Below, one piece after another: positions 39,739 through 49,391 of a stretch of DNA of 64,000 nucleotides; position 1 is the first letter of the stretch; each line of letters opens with the position of its first letter. The notes beneath the pieces were generated by a model that saw only the letters and a program-made list of their open reading frames with translations, had not been told where the DNA came from and ran no database searches. The stretch is from Streptomyces sp. S.PB5 (GTDB lineage Bacteria > Actinomycetota > Actinomycetes > Streptomycetales > Streptomycetaceae), in contig NZ_JAQMWP010000004.1 in the NCBI RefSeq assembly GCF_030403745.1, forward strand, positions 124,001-188,000. Reading direction: 5' to 3'. The position numbers and the translations under genes are program-made.

Positions 39739-41334
39739 ATGGACATTCCTCGTATGGGCGTACCCGAGCAGCTCGCCGAGCGCATGAGCATGGCCGAGCA
39801 GCACGAGTACCTGCGCGCCAGATTCTCCCGGCGCACGATGATCAGAGGCGGTGCCGTGACCCTCGGCGCCGTCGCCGGCGGCGTCTTCGTGCCCGGCGGC
39901 ACCGCTCAGGCGGCCACGCCGGCCCAGGCCCCCGCAAGCACCCGGACCTACCCGAGCGCCGAGACGGTGGACGGCTCGCTCGTCGCCCCCTTCGGCCGCC
40001 ACCTCGCCTTCGGCGCCGACCCGCGTACGGAGATCAGCGTCTCCTGGCAGGTCCCGGTCGCCGTCAAGAAGCCCTTCATCCGGGTCGGCGCCCACCCCTG
40101 GGACCTCTCCCGGAAGATCGAGGCCGAGGTGCGCACCCTGTACACCCCGGCCGGTGTCGGGGCCGGCGCCGATCACACGCAGTACTACGTCCACGCCGAG
40201 CTGACCCACTTGAAGCCCGGCCGCACGTACTACTACGGCGTCGGCCACCAGGGCTTCGACCCCGCCGCACCGCATCTGCTGGGCACCCTCGGCACCTTCA
40301 CCACCGCCCCCGCGACCGCAAAGCCCTTCACCTTCACGGCCTTCGGTGACGAGGGCGTCGGCTACCACGGCCTCGCCAACGACAGCCTGGTCCTCGGCCA
40401 GAACCCGGCCTTCCATCTGCACGCCGGCGACATCGCGTACGCCGACCCCGCAGGGCAGGGCAAGAGCGGCGACACCGGGTTCGACTCACGGATCTGGGAC
40501 CAGTTCCTCGCCCAGACCGAGTCGGTCGCCAAGTCCGTGCCGTGGATGGTCTCGTACGGCAACCACGACATGGAGGCCTGGTACTCGCCGGGCGGCTACG
40601 GAGGCGAGGAGGCCCGCTGGAACCTCCCCGCCAACGGCCCCGACGCCAAGAACCTCCCGGGCGTCTACACCTTCGTCTACGGCAACACAGCGGTCATCTC
40701 GCTCGACGCCAACGACATCTCGTACGAGATCCCCGCCAACCTCGGGATCTCCGGCGGCACCCAGACCAAGTGGCTGGAAGCCCAGCTGAAGAAGTACCGG
40801 GCGGCGAAGCACGTCGACTTCATCGTGGTCTTCTTCCACCACTGCGCGTACTGCACCTCCACCGCGCACGCCTCGGAGGGAGGTGTGCGCCAGGAGTGGG
40901 TGCCGCTGTTCGAGAAGTACACGGTGGACCTGGTCATCAACGGCCACAACCACCAGTACGAGCGCACCGACGTCATCAAGGGCGGCGAGGTCACCAGGAA
41001 GCTGCCCATCGGCGGCACGGCCCATCCCGAGACCGACGGAGTCGTGTACGTGACGGCGGGGGCGGCGGGGCGCAGCCTGTACGCGTTCAGCGCGCCGCAG
41101 ACGTACGAGGGGCACGAGAACGACGTCGAGTCGGTGGACTCCTTCATCAACACCAAGGACGGCAAGGTCGACGAGACGGTCGCCTGGTCCCGGGTGCGCT
41201 ACCTCGACTACTCCTTCCTGCGTGTGGACGTCCACCCCGCGCCTGGGGGCCGCACGGCCACGCTGACCGTGCGGGGCATCGCCGAGACCGGGGCCGAGAT
41301 CGACCGCTTCACCGTGGCCCGCAAGGTCCGGTAG
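39739..41334 (+). CDS. Tat-exported purple acid phosphatase-like metallophosphoesterase
   Basis: About 531 residues. A Tat signal (FSRRTMIRGGAVTLGAVAGG) precedes a fibronectin-like N-terminal domain (about 85-190) and a metallophosphoesterase domain. Metal ligands typical of purple acid phosphatases are seen in FTAFGDEG, LHAGDIAYAD, SYGNHDMEAWY, FFHHCAYC and INGHNHQYER. It is expected to release phosphate from organic esters outside the cell. The start is uncertain: ATG 39739, 39754 or 39784 are all in frame and none has a good Shine-Dalgarno. No PHO box is identified upstream. Confidence 0.85.
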   Translation: MDIPRMGVPEQLAERMSMAEQHEYLRARFSRRTMIRGGAVTLGAVAGGVFVPGGTAQAATPAQAPASTRTYPSAETVDGSLVAPFGRHLAFGADPRTEISVSWQVPVAVKKPFIRVGAHPWDLSRKIEAEVRTLYTPAGVGAGADHTQYYVHAELTHLKPGRTYYYGVGHQGFDPAAPHLLGTLGTFTTAPATAKPFTFTAFGDEGVGYHGLANDSLVLGQNPAFHLHAGDIAYADPAGQGKSGDTGFDSRIWDQFLAQTESVAKSVPWMVSYGNHDMEAWYSPGGYGGEEARWNLPANGPDAKNLPGVYTFVYGNTAVISLDANDISYEIPANLGISGGTQTKWLEAQLKKYRAAKHVDFIVVFFHHCAYCTSTAHASEGGVRQEWVPLFEKYTVDLVINGHNHQYERTDVIKGGEVTRKLPIGGTAHPETDGVVYVTAGAAGRSLYAFSAPQTYEGHENDVESVDSFINTKDGKVDETVAWSRVRYLDYSFLRVDVHPAPGGRTATLTVRGIAETGAEIDRFTVARKVR

Positions 41335-41349
41335 AGCGCACCGGGCGGG

Positions 41350-42255
41350 TCACTGCATCCGCTTGAGGACCGCCTGTTTGGCCAGGGTGAACTCCTCGTC
41401 CGTCAGCACACCCGTGCGGCGCAGCTCACCGAGCTCGCGCAGACGGCGCAGGAGCGCGTCGTGGTCGTCCTCGGCGGGGGCGACCGGGGGAGAGGGCACT
41501 TCCGGTCGGGCGTCGCGTACGCCGTGCGGTTCTCTTACGTCCGAGGTGGCCGTCCTGGCCGGGTGCGGAAGCCTGGCCTGGACGGCCGCCGCTATCAGGG
41601 CCATCAACGGGTCCTTCTTGAAGCCCCACAGCTCGACCGAGTTGGGGTCGTACTTCGGCGGGGCCTTGGTGGGCGCGTGCTTCACCGTGAAGCGGAGATG
41701 GCCGTTGTCCAGGCCCACCGCCGGGTGCCACTCCACGGCGGAGAGATCGGTGAGGGCGAGGGTGCGGATACCGGCGGCCGCCTTGGCGTCCTCCGTCTTC
41801 CAGTTCCACTCCAGCCGGATGTGCTCGCCGTCGAAGCTCGCGGTGCCGTCCCCGGCGGAGACCGACAGCGGGACGGCCGGGCCCGGCAGCAGATACTCGG
41901 CGACCGGCGCGGACGGCACCTCGTCCAGCAGGAGCGCGTTGCGGACCTCGTCCACGAAGTACTCGGCGACGCCGTAGCGGTCGGACTCCACGATCAGCTG
42001 ATAGGGGTCGTTGGGTTCGGTCAGCCGGCCGCCGGTGGCGTGCAGCAGCGGGTCGGCGCCGTCGCGCAGCCGCAGTCTGAGCCGGCCCGCCTTGCGGCCC
42101 TGCTCGATCGAGATGCCCGCCAACGCGCCCAGGGGGACGACGAGTTCACCCAGTGTCTTGCGGAGCAGGCTGACGTTCTTGTCGCGTCCGGGGGTCAGTC
42201 GCAGGGCGTCGCCGTCGAAGGCCCATGTGCCGTCCTTCTGGATGATTTCCGCCAT
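41350..42255 (-). CDS. DUF4429-DUF4429-SHOCT protein
   Basis: A 301-aa cytoplasmic protein with two consecutive DUF4429 repeats (about residues 1-120 and 125-235; compare IIQKDGTWAFDGDALRL with GDGTASFDGEHIRL) and a C-terminal SHOCT helix-turn module (RLRELGELRRTGVLTDEEF). SHOCT modules are found at the ends of many proteins and are thought to mediate oligomerisation or nucleic-acid contacts. Function unknown. Its 3' end lies 15 nt from the convergent phosphatase stop. Confidence 0.82.
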   Translation of the reverse strand: MAEIIQKDGTWAFDGDALRLTPGRDKNVSLLRKTLGELVVPLGALAGISIEQGRKAGRLRLRLRDGADPLLHATGGRLTEPNDPYQLIVESDRYGVAEYFVDEVRNALLLDEVPSAPVAEYLLPGPAVPLSVSAGDGTASFDGEHIRLEWNWKTEDAKAAAGIRTLALTDLSAVEWHPAVGLDNGHLRFTVKHAPTKAPPKYDPNSVELWGFKKDPLMALIAAAVQARLPHPARTATSDVREPHGVRDARPEVPSPPVAPAEDDHDALLRRLRELGELRRTGVLTDEEFTLAKQAVLKRMQ

Positions 42256-42349
42256 GGGCAAAGTCTGTCATTCCAGGCCCAGTTGCTCACCGGCCCCGGA
42301 CCCAGCCGAACAGCGTCTTCGCCGGTCCGTCGTCGCGGGACCATGGCAG

Positions 42350-42365
42350 AGTGGTCTCTACCAAT
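42350..42365. promoter_or_regulatory. DasR operator (dre) upstream of the hexosaminidase
   Basis: AGTGGTCTCTACCAAT matches 13 of 16 positions of the dre consensus A(C/G)TGGTCTAGACCA(C/G)T. It lies 21 bp before the GTG start, a position suited to repression. DasR is the GlcNAc-responsive GntR regulator of Streptomyces. Confidence 0.8.
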
Positions 42366-42386
42366 CCAGGGTGAAGGGAGCCAGAT

Positions 42387-44009
42387 GTGAGACCGCACCA
42401 CAGACCAACTCCCCGTGTGACCCGACTGCTCGGCTCGTTGCTGCTCGTCGCGGCCGCGGGCACCTTCGTCGCGGGAGCGGCGCCCACGCCGGAGGTCGCG
42501 GCGGAGGAGGCGGCGCGGAAGGCCCGGCCGCTCGGCGAGGTCGTCCCCGCGCCCGCCTCGGTCGCGCCCGGCGGATCGCCGTACCGCATCACCCGTGACA
42601 CCCGCATCCGTGTCGGCGCCTCCCAGGAGGTCCGCCGTATCGGCGAGTACGCCGCGAAGGTGCTGCGGCCCTCGACCGGCTACCCGCTGCCGGTCACCGC
42701 CTCCGGCGGCCAGGACGGCATCCGACTGCGGCTGGCGAAGGGCGCGTTCGGTGCCGAGGGGTACCGGCTCGACAGCGGAGCCAAGGGGGTCACCATCACC
42801 GCCGCCAAGCCGGCCGGGCTCTTCCACGGTGTCCAGACCCTGCGCCAACTCCTCCCCGCCGCCGTCGAGAAGGACTCGGTGCAGCCCGGCCCCTGGCTGA
42901 TCGCCGGCGGCACCGTCAAGGACTCCCCGCGCTACGGCTGGCGCGGCGCGATGCTCGACGTCTCGCGGCACTTCTTCACCGTCGACCAGGTCAAGCGGTA
43001 CGTCGACCAACTCGCCCTGTACAAGGTCAACAAGCTGCATCTGCACCTCAGCGACGACCAGGGCTGGCGGATCGCCGTCGACTCGTGGCCGCGGCTCGCC
43101 ACCCACGGCGGCTCCACACAGGTCGGCGGCGGGCCCGGTGGCTTCTACACCAAGGCCGACTACAAGGAGATCGTGCGGTACGCGGCCTCGCGCTATCTGG
43201 AGGTCGTGCCCGAGATCGACATGCCGGGACACACCAACGCGGCCCTCGCCTCGTACGCCGAGCTCAACTGCGACGGCGTGGCACCGCCGTTGTACACGGG
43301 CACCGACGTCGGGTTCAGCTCGCTGTGCGTGTCCAAGGACGTCACGTACGACTTCGTCGACGACGTGATCCGGGAACTGGCCGCGCTCACACCGGGCAGG
43401 TACCTCCACATCGGCGGGGACGAGGCACACTCCACGAGTCACGAGGACTATGTGACGTTCATGGCACGGGTGCAGCCGGTCGTCGCCAAGTACGGCAAGA
43501 CCGTGGTCGGCTGGCATCAGCTGACCGGGGCGACCCCGGCGAAGGGGGCCGTCGCCCAGTACTGGGGGCTCGACGGCACGAGCGCCGAGGAGAAGGAGCG
43601 GGTCGCTGCCGCCGCCCGGAACGGGACGGGGATCGTTCTCTCGCCCGCCGACCGGATCTACCTCGACATGAAGTACACGGCGGACACTCCGCTGGGGCTG
43701 GACTGGGCGGGCCTGGTCGAGGTCGAGCGGTCCTACGACTGGGATCCCGGCAACTACCTGCCGGGCGTACCCGCTTCGGCGGTCCGGGGTGTCGAGGCGC
43801 CGCTGTGGACCGAGACGATCACCAAGTCGGACGACATCGAGTACATGGCCTTCCCGAGGCTGGCGGGGGCGGCCGAGCTGGGGTGGTCGCCGGCCGCCAC
43901 GCACGACTGGGACACCTACAAGGTGCGGCTCGCGGCGCAGGGGCCGCGGTGGGAGGCGCTGGGGATCGACTACTACCGGTCGCCTCAAGTGCCCTGGCCC
44001 GCACGGTAG
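42387..44009 (+). CDS. secreted GH20 beta-N-acetylhexosaminidase
   Basis: A 540-aa extracellular enzyme releasing GlcNAc from chito-oligosaccharides. Signal peptide in the first 31 residues (TRLLGSLLLVAAAGTFVAGA), a GH20b N-terminal domain (about 50-180) and the GH20 barrel from 181, starting PRYGWRGAMLDVSRHFF. The catalytic Asp-Glu pair is Asp345-Glu346 in HIGGDEAHS, as required for substrate-assisted catalysis. GTG 42387 has GGGAG six bases upstream. The DasR site just upstream indicates GlcNAc control, linking it to the chitinase at 24295. Confidence 0.92.
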   Translation: MRPHHRPTPRVTRLLGSLLLVAAAGTFVAGAAPTPEVAAEEAARKARPLGEVVPAPASVAPGGSPYRITRDTRIRVGASQEVRRIGEYAAKVLRPSTGYPLPVTASGGQDGIRLRLAKGAFGAEGYRLDSGAKGVTITAAKPAGLFHGVQTLRQLLPAAVEKDSVQPGPWLIAGGTVKDSPRYGWRGAMLDVSRHFFTVDQVKRYVDQLALYKVNKLHLHLSDDQGWRIAVDSWPRLATHGGSTQVGGGPGGFYTKADYKEIVRYAASRYLEVVPEIDMPGHTNAALASYAELNCDGVAPPLYTGTDVGFSSLCVSKDVTYDFVDDVIRELAALTPGRYLHIGGDEAHSTSHEDYVTFMARVQPVVAKYGKTVVGWHQLTGATPAKGAVAQYWGLDGTSAEEKERVAAAARNGTGIVLSPADRIYLDMKYTADTPLGLDWAGLVEVERSYDWDPGNYLPGVPASAVRGVEAPLWTETITKSDDIEYMAFPRLAGAAELGWSPAATHDWDTYKVRLAAQGPRWEALGIDYYRSPQVPWPAR

Positions 44010-44020
44010 ACGCGGATGCG

Positions 44021-44059
44021 GACGGGCGCCCCGGGGGACCGTACCCCGGGGCGCCCGTC
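44021..44059. terminator. bidirectional terminator between hexosaminidase and desD
   Basis: Perfect 16-bp stem, GACGGGCGCCCCGGGG at 44021-44036 with 44044-44059, 7-nt loop, between convergent genes. Confidence 0.85.
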
Positions 44060-44095
44060 TGTCTGTGGGGCCGTGTACCACCGCCCTGCGATGTA

Positions 44096-45868
44096 CTACA
44101 GCCCTGCGATGGGGTTCTTCAGGTTGCCGACGAGCTGCAGCGCGCCCGCCGGGTCCGACAGGTCCACCATCTGCTTGTTGTTGCGCAGCTGGAGGCGGTT
44201 GAGGCAGGACAGCGCGAACTCCGGGGCGAACATGTCGTACTGCCGGAACTTGTCCGCGAGTTCGGGCATCGAAGCCTGGTACTCGCGGGTGATGTCCGCG
44301 ACCGTGCCCCAGAAGTCGTCCTCCGTGAGGATGCCCTCGTCGGCGAGGTTCGCGGCGAGGAAGCGGAAGAAGCAGTCGAAGACGTCCGTGAAAATGGACA
44401 GGAGCTTCTTGTCCTCCGGGACGTCCACGCGGAGCCGTTCGACCGCCGGCGGCAGTACCGCGTCGACGTCCATGACCGCGATCTCCTCGGCGATGTCCTT
44501 GTAGACCGCGCGCTCGACGGCGCCGTCCTTCAGGACGAGGATCACGTTCTCGCCGTGCGGCATGTAGACGAGGTCGTAGGCGTAGAAGCTGTGCAGCAGC
44601 GGGGTGAAGTACGCCGTCAGATAGCGGCGCAGCCACTCCTTCGGGGCCAGGCCCGACTGCTCGATCAGGGCGCCCGCGAAGGACCTGCCCTCGTGGTCGA
44701 CGTGGACCAGGGAGGCCATCGTCGCCAACGACTCGCCGTCCTGGAGGGAGTTCACCGGACTCTCGCGCCACAGGGCCGCCAGCATCTTGCGGTACGGCGA
44801 GTAGCGGTCGGTCGCGGCCTCGTACTCCAGGTGGCGGTAGCCGACGGCGGCACGCTCGCGGATGATCGACAGGCCCGTCGACTTCAACACCGGGTCGTTG
44901 TCGATGAGTTGGGCGAGCCAGTCGTTGATGGCCGGGGTCGCCTCCATGTACGCCGCCGAAAGGCCGCGCATGAAGCCCATGTTGATGACGGACAGGGCCG
45001 TCTTCACGTAGTGCTTCTCGGGGTTGGACTTGTTGAAGAAGGTCCGGATGGACTGCTGGGCCAGGTACTCGTCCTCGCCCTCACCGAGGCAGACGAGGTG
45101 CCGGCGGGCGACCTCGGCGGCGAAGGTGACGGAGAGCTTGTTCCACCACTGCCAGGGGTGGACCGGGATGAGGAGGTAGTCGGCGGGGTCGAGGCCCTGG
45201 GCGGTGAGCGTGGCGTGGAAGCGCTCGACGGTCTCCGCGCCCAACTCCTCGCGTACGAAGGTCTCGTACTCGATGCCGACCCCGGCCGTGAAGGCGGCGC
45301 GCGAGCGGTGCGCGGCCAGCCAGACCAGGCGGACCGGGCTCGCCGTCTCCGGGGCGTACGACAGATACTCGTGGATGCCGAAGCCGAGCCGCCCGTTGTT
45401 GGCGACGAAGCAGGGGTGGCCCTCGGTCATGCCGGTCTCGATGGCCTGGAAGCCGCTCTTCGCGAGCTCGGCGACCGGGATCTGGGGCTTGGTGAGCTTG
45501 TAGCAGGTGCCGGAGAGGGTGGAGGAGATCTCCTCCAGGTAGACCGGCAGGATCTCGTCGCTCAGGCCCAGCGCCGTCTTCAGCTCGATGAAGAAGTCCA
45601 GGGCGGCGAGGGGGAGGTCGACGCCGTCCCGTTGACGGGAGATCGAGCCGGCGTCGACCTGCCAGTGGTCGAGGGCGCGGCGGGTGGCGGTGAACCCGTA
45701 GCGGGTCAGACCGTCGTCGCTGCGGACCTCGAAGCGGCCGTCGGCGGTGGCCTCCGGCGTGATGAGCCGCTCGTGCGCGAACTCGGCGAGCGACTTGCGG
45801 ATGAGGAGCCGGTTGGCCTGCTCCCAGCGCTCGGGGGAGAGGTGGGCGACGGAGTCGGCGAGGCTCAT
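44096..45868 (-). CDS. desD: desferrioxamine synthetase DesD (IucA/IucC family)
   Basis: A 590-aa NRPS-independent siderophore synthetase that condenses and cyclises N-hydroxy-N-succinylcadaverine units to desferrioxamine E/B using ATP. The IucA/IucC core runs from about residue 140, with IPVHPWQWWN and SIRTFFNKSNPEKHYVKTALSV (ATP-binding region), and the FhuF-like C-terminal part ends about 575. The ATG overlaps the desC stop by four bases. Last gene of desABCD, followed by a strong terminator. Confidence 0.95.
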   Translation of the reverse strand: MSLADSVAHLSPERWEQANRLLIRKSLAEFAHERLITPEATADGRFEVRSDDGLTRYGFTATRRALDHWQVDAGSISRQRDGVDLPLAALDFFIELKTALGLSDEILPVYLEEISSTLSGTCYKLTKPQIPVAELAKSGFQAIETGMTEGHPCFVANNGRLGFGIHEYLSYAPETASPVRLVWLAAHRSRAAFTAGVGIEYETFVREELGAETVERFHATLTAQGLDPADYLLIPVHPWQWWNKLSVTFAAEVARRHLVCLGEGEDEYLAQQSIRTFFNKSNPEKHYVKTALSVINMGFMRGLSAAYMEATPAINDWLAQLIDNDPVLKSTGLSIIRERAAVGYRHLEYEAATDRYSPYRKMLAALWRESPVNSLQDGESLATMASLVHVDHEGRSFAGALIEQSGLAPKEWLRRYLTAYFTPLLHSFYAYDLVYMPHGENVILVLKDGAVERAVYKDIAEEIAVMDVDAVLPPAVERLRVDVPEDKKLLSIFTDVFDCFFRFLAANLADEGILTEDDFWGTVADITREYQASMPELADKFRQYDMFAPEFALSCLNRLQLRNNKQMVDLSDPAGALQLVGNLKNPIAGL

Positions 45869-46431
45869 GCGGGCACCTCCGTCGTCTTCGCGGCGGCCAG
45901 GAACTGCTCCCGGGTGCAGAAGCTCAGCAGCGCCTTCTTCTCCGGCTTCTGGATCTCCCGTTCGGGCACGAACCCGACGGCCTCGTTCAGGGCGTGGACG
46001 GCCTTGTTGGAGACGTCCGGCTCGACGACGACCCGCTGGACGGCCGGGTCCTCGAAGAGGTGGGCCATCACGGCGGTGATGACGGACCGGGTGAAGCCGT
46101 GCACCGGCCTGTCGGTCGCCGGGGTGAGGAAGTGCATGCCGACATCGCCCGGCTGCGGCTCGTACAGGCCGACCAGCTCACGGTGGGCGGGGTCGTACTT
46201 CTCCATCAGGAACACGGGGACGCCGTACTCGTCGAGGCCGAGCAGCGCATGGTGGTGCTCGTCGGCGGCTATCTCCATGTACGCGCGCTCGACGTCCTCC
46301 AGTTTCGCGTCCTGCATCATCCAGAACGCGGCCTTGGGGTGCGTGACCCAGCCGTGCAGCAGCTCGGCGTCCTTGAGCGGGTCGAGCGGGCGGAAGGTGA
46401 AGGGGGCCACCTGTGGGGCGGTGGTGCTCAT
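45865..46431 (-). CDS. desC: acyl-CoA N-hydroxycadaverine acyltransferase DesC
   Basis: A 188-aa GNAT-fold acyltransferase that succinylates or acetylates N-hydroxycadaverine. It has the IucB/RhbD-type order [19 protein letters not shown], then FWMMQD and a C-terminal [22 protein letters not shown], where the acyl-CoA site lies. Both ends overlap neighbours by four bases (ATGA), so desB, desC and desD are translationally coupled. Confidence 0.93.
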   Translation of the reverse strand: MSTTAPQVAPFTFRPLDPLKDAELLHGWVTHPKAAFWMMQDAKLEDVERAYMEIAADEHHHALLGLDEYGVPVFLMEKYDPAHRELVGLYEPQPGDVGMHFLTPATDRPVHGFTRSVITAVMAHLFEDPAVQRVVVEPDVSNKAVHALNEAVGFVPEREIQKPEKKALLSFCTREQFLAAAKTTEVPA

Positions 46432-47717
46432 ACGGAGAACTCCTGGAACGCGATCGTCTTCTCGACCGGGTAGTACTCGGTGCCGAGCAGCTCACGGATG
46501 ATGTAGCTGTTGCGGTACGCACCCATGCCCAGGTCGGGCGAGGTGATGCTGTGGGTGTGCACGCCGGCGTTCTGGAGGAAGACGCCGCGGCCGGTGGTGT
46601 CGATCGAGTAGTTGCGGGCGACGTCGAAGTTGCCCTGGGTGTCGTACCGGAGCCGGTCCTTGACGGGGGTCAGGAACTCCGGCTCGGCGTACTTGTAACC
46701 GGTGGCGAGGACCAGGCCCTGCGTCTGGAGGTCGTAGTCCTTCTCCTGCTCCTCCTGGCGGAAGGAGAGGGTGTACGTGCCGTTCTCGTAAGTCGCGCCG
46801 TTCAGCGCGGAGTTGGTGAGCAGCCGGGTGGGGACCGGTCCGCCGAGGTTCTTCTGGTAGAGCAGGTCGAAGATCTCGTTGATGAGATCGCCGTCGATGC
46901 CCTTGAACAGGCCCTTCTGCTGGGCGGTGAGCCGGTAGCGGGTGGCCTCGGGCAGCTCGCGGTAGTAGTCGATGTACTCCGGGGAGGTCATCTCCAGCGT
47001 GAGCTTGGTGTATTCGAGGGGGAAGAAGCGCGGGGAGCGCGTCACCCAGTTGAGCCGGTAGCCGTGGACGTCGATCTCGGCGAGGAGGTCGTAGTAGATC
47101 TCGGCGGCGGACTGTCCGGAGCCGACGATGGTGATCGACTCCTTCTTCTGCAGCTCCGCCTTGTTCTGCATGTACTGCGAGTTGTGGAAGAAGTCGCCGC
47201 CGAGACCGCGCACGGCGTCCGGGTAGTGCGGGGAGGTGCCGGTGCCGAGGACGAGGTGGCGGGCGCGGAAGACGTCACCCGTGGTCGTCGTGACGACGTA
47301 CACGCCGTCCTCGTACGTCACTTCGGCGACCGTCGTGCTGAAGCGGACGCTGCTCAGCTTGTTCGCGGCCCAGCGGCAGTAGTCGTCGTACTCCACCCGC
47401 AAGGGGTAGAAGTTCTCGCGGATGTAGAACGAGTACAGCCGGCCCTTCTCCTTCAGGTAGTTGAGGAAGGAGTACGGCGAGGTCGGGTCCGCGAGCGTCA
47501 CCAGGTCCGACATGAACGGCGTCTGGAGGTGGGCGCCTTCGAGGAACATGCCGGCGTGCCACTCGAAGTCGGGCTTCGACTCCAGGAAGACGCCGTCGAG
47601 TTCGTCGATGGGCTCGGTCAGACAGGCGAGGCCGAGGTTGAACGGGCCGAGCCCGATGCCTACGAAGTCGTATACGTCGGCGGGGGCCGTGGTCGGGTGT
47701 TCAGGACGCGCGGTCAA
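46428..47717 (-). CDS. desB: cadaverine N-monooxygenase DesB
   Basis: A 429-aa flavin-dependent N-hydroxylase (IucD/SidA family) that converts cadaverine to N-hydroxycadaverine with FAD, NADPH and oxygen. FAD motif [10 protein letters not shown] near residue 20, NADPH motif GSGQSAAE near 200 and the family ATGYKY segment near 345. A TTG at 47717, with GGGAG seven bases upstream, is the likely start. It lies 17 nt inside desA, so translation is coupled. Confidence 0.93.
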   Translation of the reverse strand: MTARPEHPTTAPADVYDFVGIGLGPFNLGLACLTEPIDELDGVFLESKPDFEWHAGMFLEGAHLQTPFMSDLVTLADPTSPYSFLNYLKEKGRLYSFYIRENFYPLRVEYDDYCRWAANKLSSVRFSTTVAEVTYEDGVYVVTTTTGDVFRARHLVLGTGTSPHYPDAVRGLGGDFFHNSQYMQNKAELQKKESITIVGSGQSAAEIYYDLLAEIDVHGYRLNWVTRSPRFFPLEYTKLTLEMTSPEYIDYYRELPEATRYRLTAQQKGLFKGIDGDLINEIFDLLYQKNLGGPVPTRLLTNSALNGATYENGTYTLSFRQEEQEKDYDLQTQGLVLATGYKYAEPEFLTPVKDRLRYDTQGNFDVARNYSIDTTGRGVFLQNAGVHTHSITSPDLGMGAYRNSYIIRELLGTEYYPVEKTIAFQEFSV

Positions 47718-49143
47718 GGGACTCTCCCAGGTACTGCTCGGCGTGGCCGGCTATCAGGTCGAGGACGGCCGAGATGTCCTCGGTCGTGGTCTCGGGGTTG
47801 AGCAGGGTGAACTTCAGGTAGTGGCGGCCGTTGACCTTGGTGCCCGCGACCACCGCGTCGCCGGAGGCGAACAGGGCCTTGCGGGCGTAGAGGTTGGCGC
47901 GGTCGATCTCGGCCGGGTCGGTCACGGCGGCGGGGATGTAGCGGAAGACGAGGGTCGAGAGGGTGGGCTCGACCACGACGTCGTAACGCGGGTCGGCGGC
48001 GATGACCTTCCAGCCGTCCGCGGCCAGGTCGCAGACCTCGTCGAAGAGCTCGCCGATGCCGTCGGCGCCCATCACGCGCAGGGTCATCCACAGCTTGAGG
48101 GCGTCGAAGCGGCGGGTGGTCTGCAGGGACTTGTCGACCTGGTTGGGGATGCGCTCGGTGACCATCCGGCGGGGGTTGAGGTACTCCGCGTGGTAGGTCG
48201 CGTGCCGCAGGGTGGCCGCGTCGCGGACCAGCACGGCGGAGGAACTCACCGGCTGGAAGAAGGACTTGTGGTAGTCGACGGTGACCGAGTCGGCGCGCTC
48301 GATGCCGTCGATGCGGTCGCGGTACTTCACCGACGCGAGCAGACCGCAGCCGTAGGCGGCGTCGACGTGCATCCAGGTGCCGTACTGCTCGCAGAGCTCG
48401 GCGATCTCCGGGAGCGGGTCGATCGAGCCGAAGTCGGTGGTGCCGGCGGTGGCGACGACGGCCATGGGGACGAGGCCGGCGGCCTTGCAGCGCTCCAGCT
48501 CGTGGGCGAGCGCGACGGTCTGCATCCGCTTGTTGTGGTCGACGGGGATGGTGACCACGGAGTCGGGGGAGAGGCCAAGGAGTTTGGCGGACTTCTTGAC
48601 GCTGAAGTGGCTGACCTCGGAGGCGAAGATACGCAGTTTGGCTGCGCTGTCCGTCTTGGCTTCTTCCCGGGCGAGGAGGAGGGCCTGGAGGTTGGACTGG
48701 CTGCCGCCGGAGGTGAAGACGCCGTCCGCGTTGGGGCCGAGCCCGGCGCGCGCGGTCGTCCAGTCGATCAGTTTGCGCTCGATGAGGGTGCCGCCGGCCG
48801 ACTGGTCCCAGGTGTCCAGGGAGGAGTTGACCGCGGAGAGGATCGCCTCGCCGAGCACGGCCGGGATGACGACCGGGCAGTTGAGGTGGGCGAGGTAGCG
48901 CGGGTGGTGGAAGTAGATCGCGTCGCGGAGGTAGACGTCCTCCAGCTCGTCGAGGGCCGCGGCGGTGTCCAGCAGCGGCTTGTCGAGGTCGATCGCGTCG
49001 ATCGTCGGGGCGAGGGCGTCGACGGTGACACCCGTGAACGGACGGTCGGTGGCGGCGAGTTTGGCTGCCACCCGCTCTACTCCTTCGGTCACGGAGCGGC
49101 GGTACTGCTCCGCGGTCGTGTCATTGAGCAGGTGCGAGCGCAT
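47701..49143 (-). CDS. desA: lysine decarboxylase DesA (PLP group II)
   Basis: A 480-aa pyridoxal-phosphate decarboxylase making cadaverine, the first step of desferrioxamine synthesis. The Schiff-base lysine is Lys293 ([10 protein letters not shown]), the cofactor-stacking His179 is in SEVSHFS and the phosphate pocket is in [13 protein letters not shown] 49143 has GGAGG nine bases upstream. It is the first gene of desABCD, with an iron box about 100 bp upstream. Confidence 0.95.
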   Translation of the reverse strand: MRSHLLNDTTAEQYRRSVTEGVERVAAKLAATDRPFTGVTVDALAPTIDAIDLDKPLLDTAAALDELEDVYLRDAIYFHHPRYLAHLNCPVVIPAVLGEAILSAVNSSLDTWDQSAGGTLIERKLIDWTTARAGLGPNADGVFTSGGSQSNLQALLLAREEAKTDSAAKLRIFASEVSHFSVKKSAKLLGLSPDSVVTIPVDHNKRMQTVALAHELERCKAAGLVPMAVVATAGTTDFGSIDPLPEIAELCEQYGTWMHVDAAYGCGLLASVKYRDRIDGIERADSVTVDYHKSFFQPVSSSAVLVRDAATLRHATYHAEYLNPRRMVTERIPNQVDKSLQTTRRFDALKLWMTLRVMGADGIGELFDEVCDLAADGWKVIAADPRYDVVVEPTLSTLVFRYIPAAVTDPAEIDRANLYARKALFASGDAVVAGTKVNGRHYLKFTLLNPETTTEDISAVLDLIAGHAEQYLGESLDRAS

Positions 49144-49242
49144 GGTGGGGGTCCTCCGGGGGGAGCAGTCCGTGCGGGTCGGACGGGGTGGGGACGCGTG
49201 GGGACGCGATCTTCGCTTCGCGTTCGCGTTGTTCTCGCTTAC

Positions 49243-49261
49243 TTAGGTTAGCCTAACCTAA
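49243..49261. promoter_or_regulatory. iron box (DmdR1/IdeR-type) upstream of desABCD
   Basis: TTAGGTTAGCCTAACCTAA is a perfect 19-bp palindrome, within a 23-bp one, matching the DtxR-family iron box. It should allow Fe2+-DmdR1 to repress siderophore synthesis. Confidence 0.93.
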
Positions 49262-49338
49262 GTAACTTGGATCAAGCGCGGCATCGGCCGTGACTACGGT
49301 CACTTCAGCCGCAGTCGGCACTCCCCGCACAGCAGTCA

Positions 49339-49371
49339 CCGCCGCACACCGGGGAGTTGGGCGTGCGGCGG
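49339..49371 (-). terminator. terminator of the siderophore-reductase gene
   Basis: Perfect 9-bp stem CCGCCGCAC/GTGCGGCGG with a 15-nt loop, 20 nt after the stop at 49392; it separates this gene from the desA promoter. Confidence 0.65.
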
Positions 49372-49391
49372 CTCGGGATCGTTCTTGACGG

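Noticed and set aside
42195..44771. An 858-codon minus-strand frame across the hexosaminidase
   Set aside because: Shadow frame; the GH20 enzyme on the other strand has a signal peptide and catalytic pair.
43085..46501. A 1138-codon open frame on the plus strand
   Set aside because: It is the antisense or shifted frame of the hexosaminidase and des genes. Its composition is Arg/Gly/Val-rich and resembles no family, while the real genes have clear motifs.
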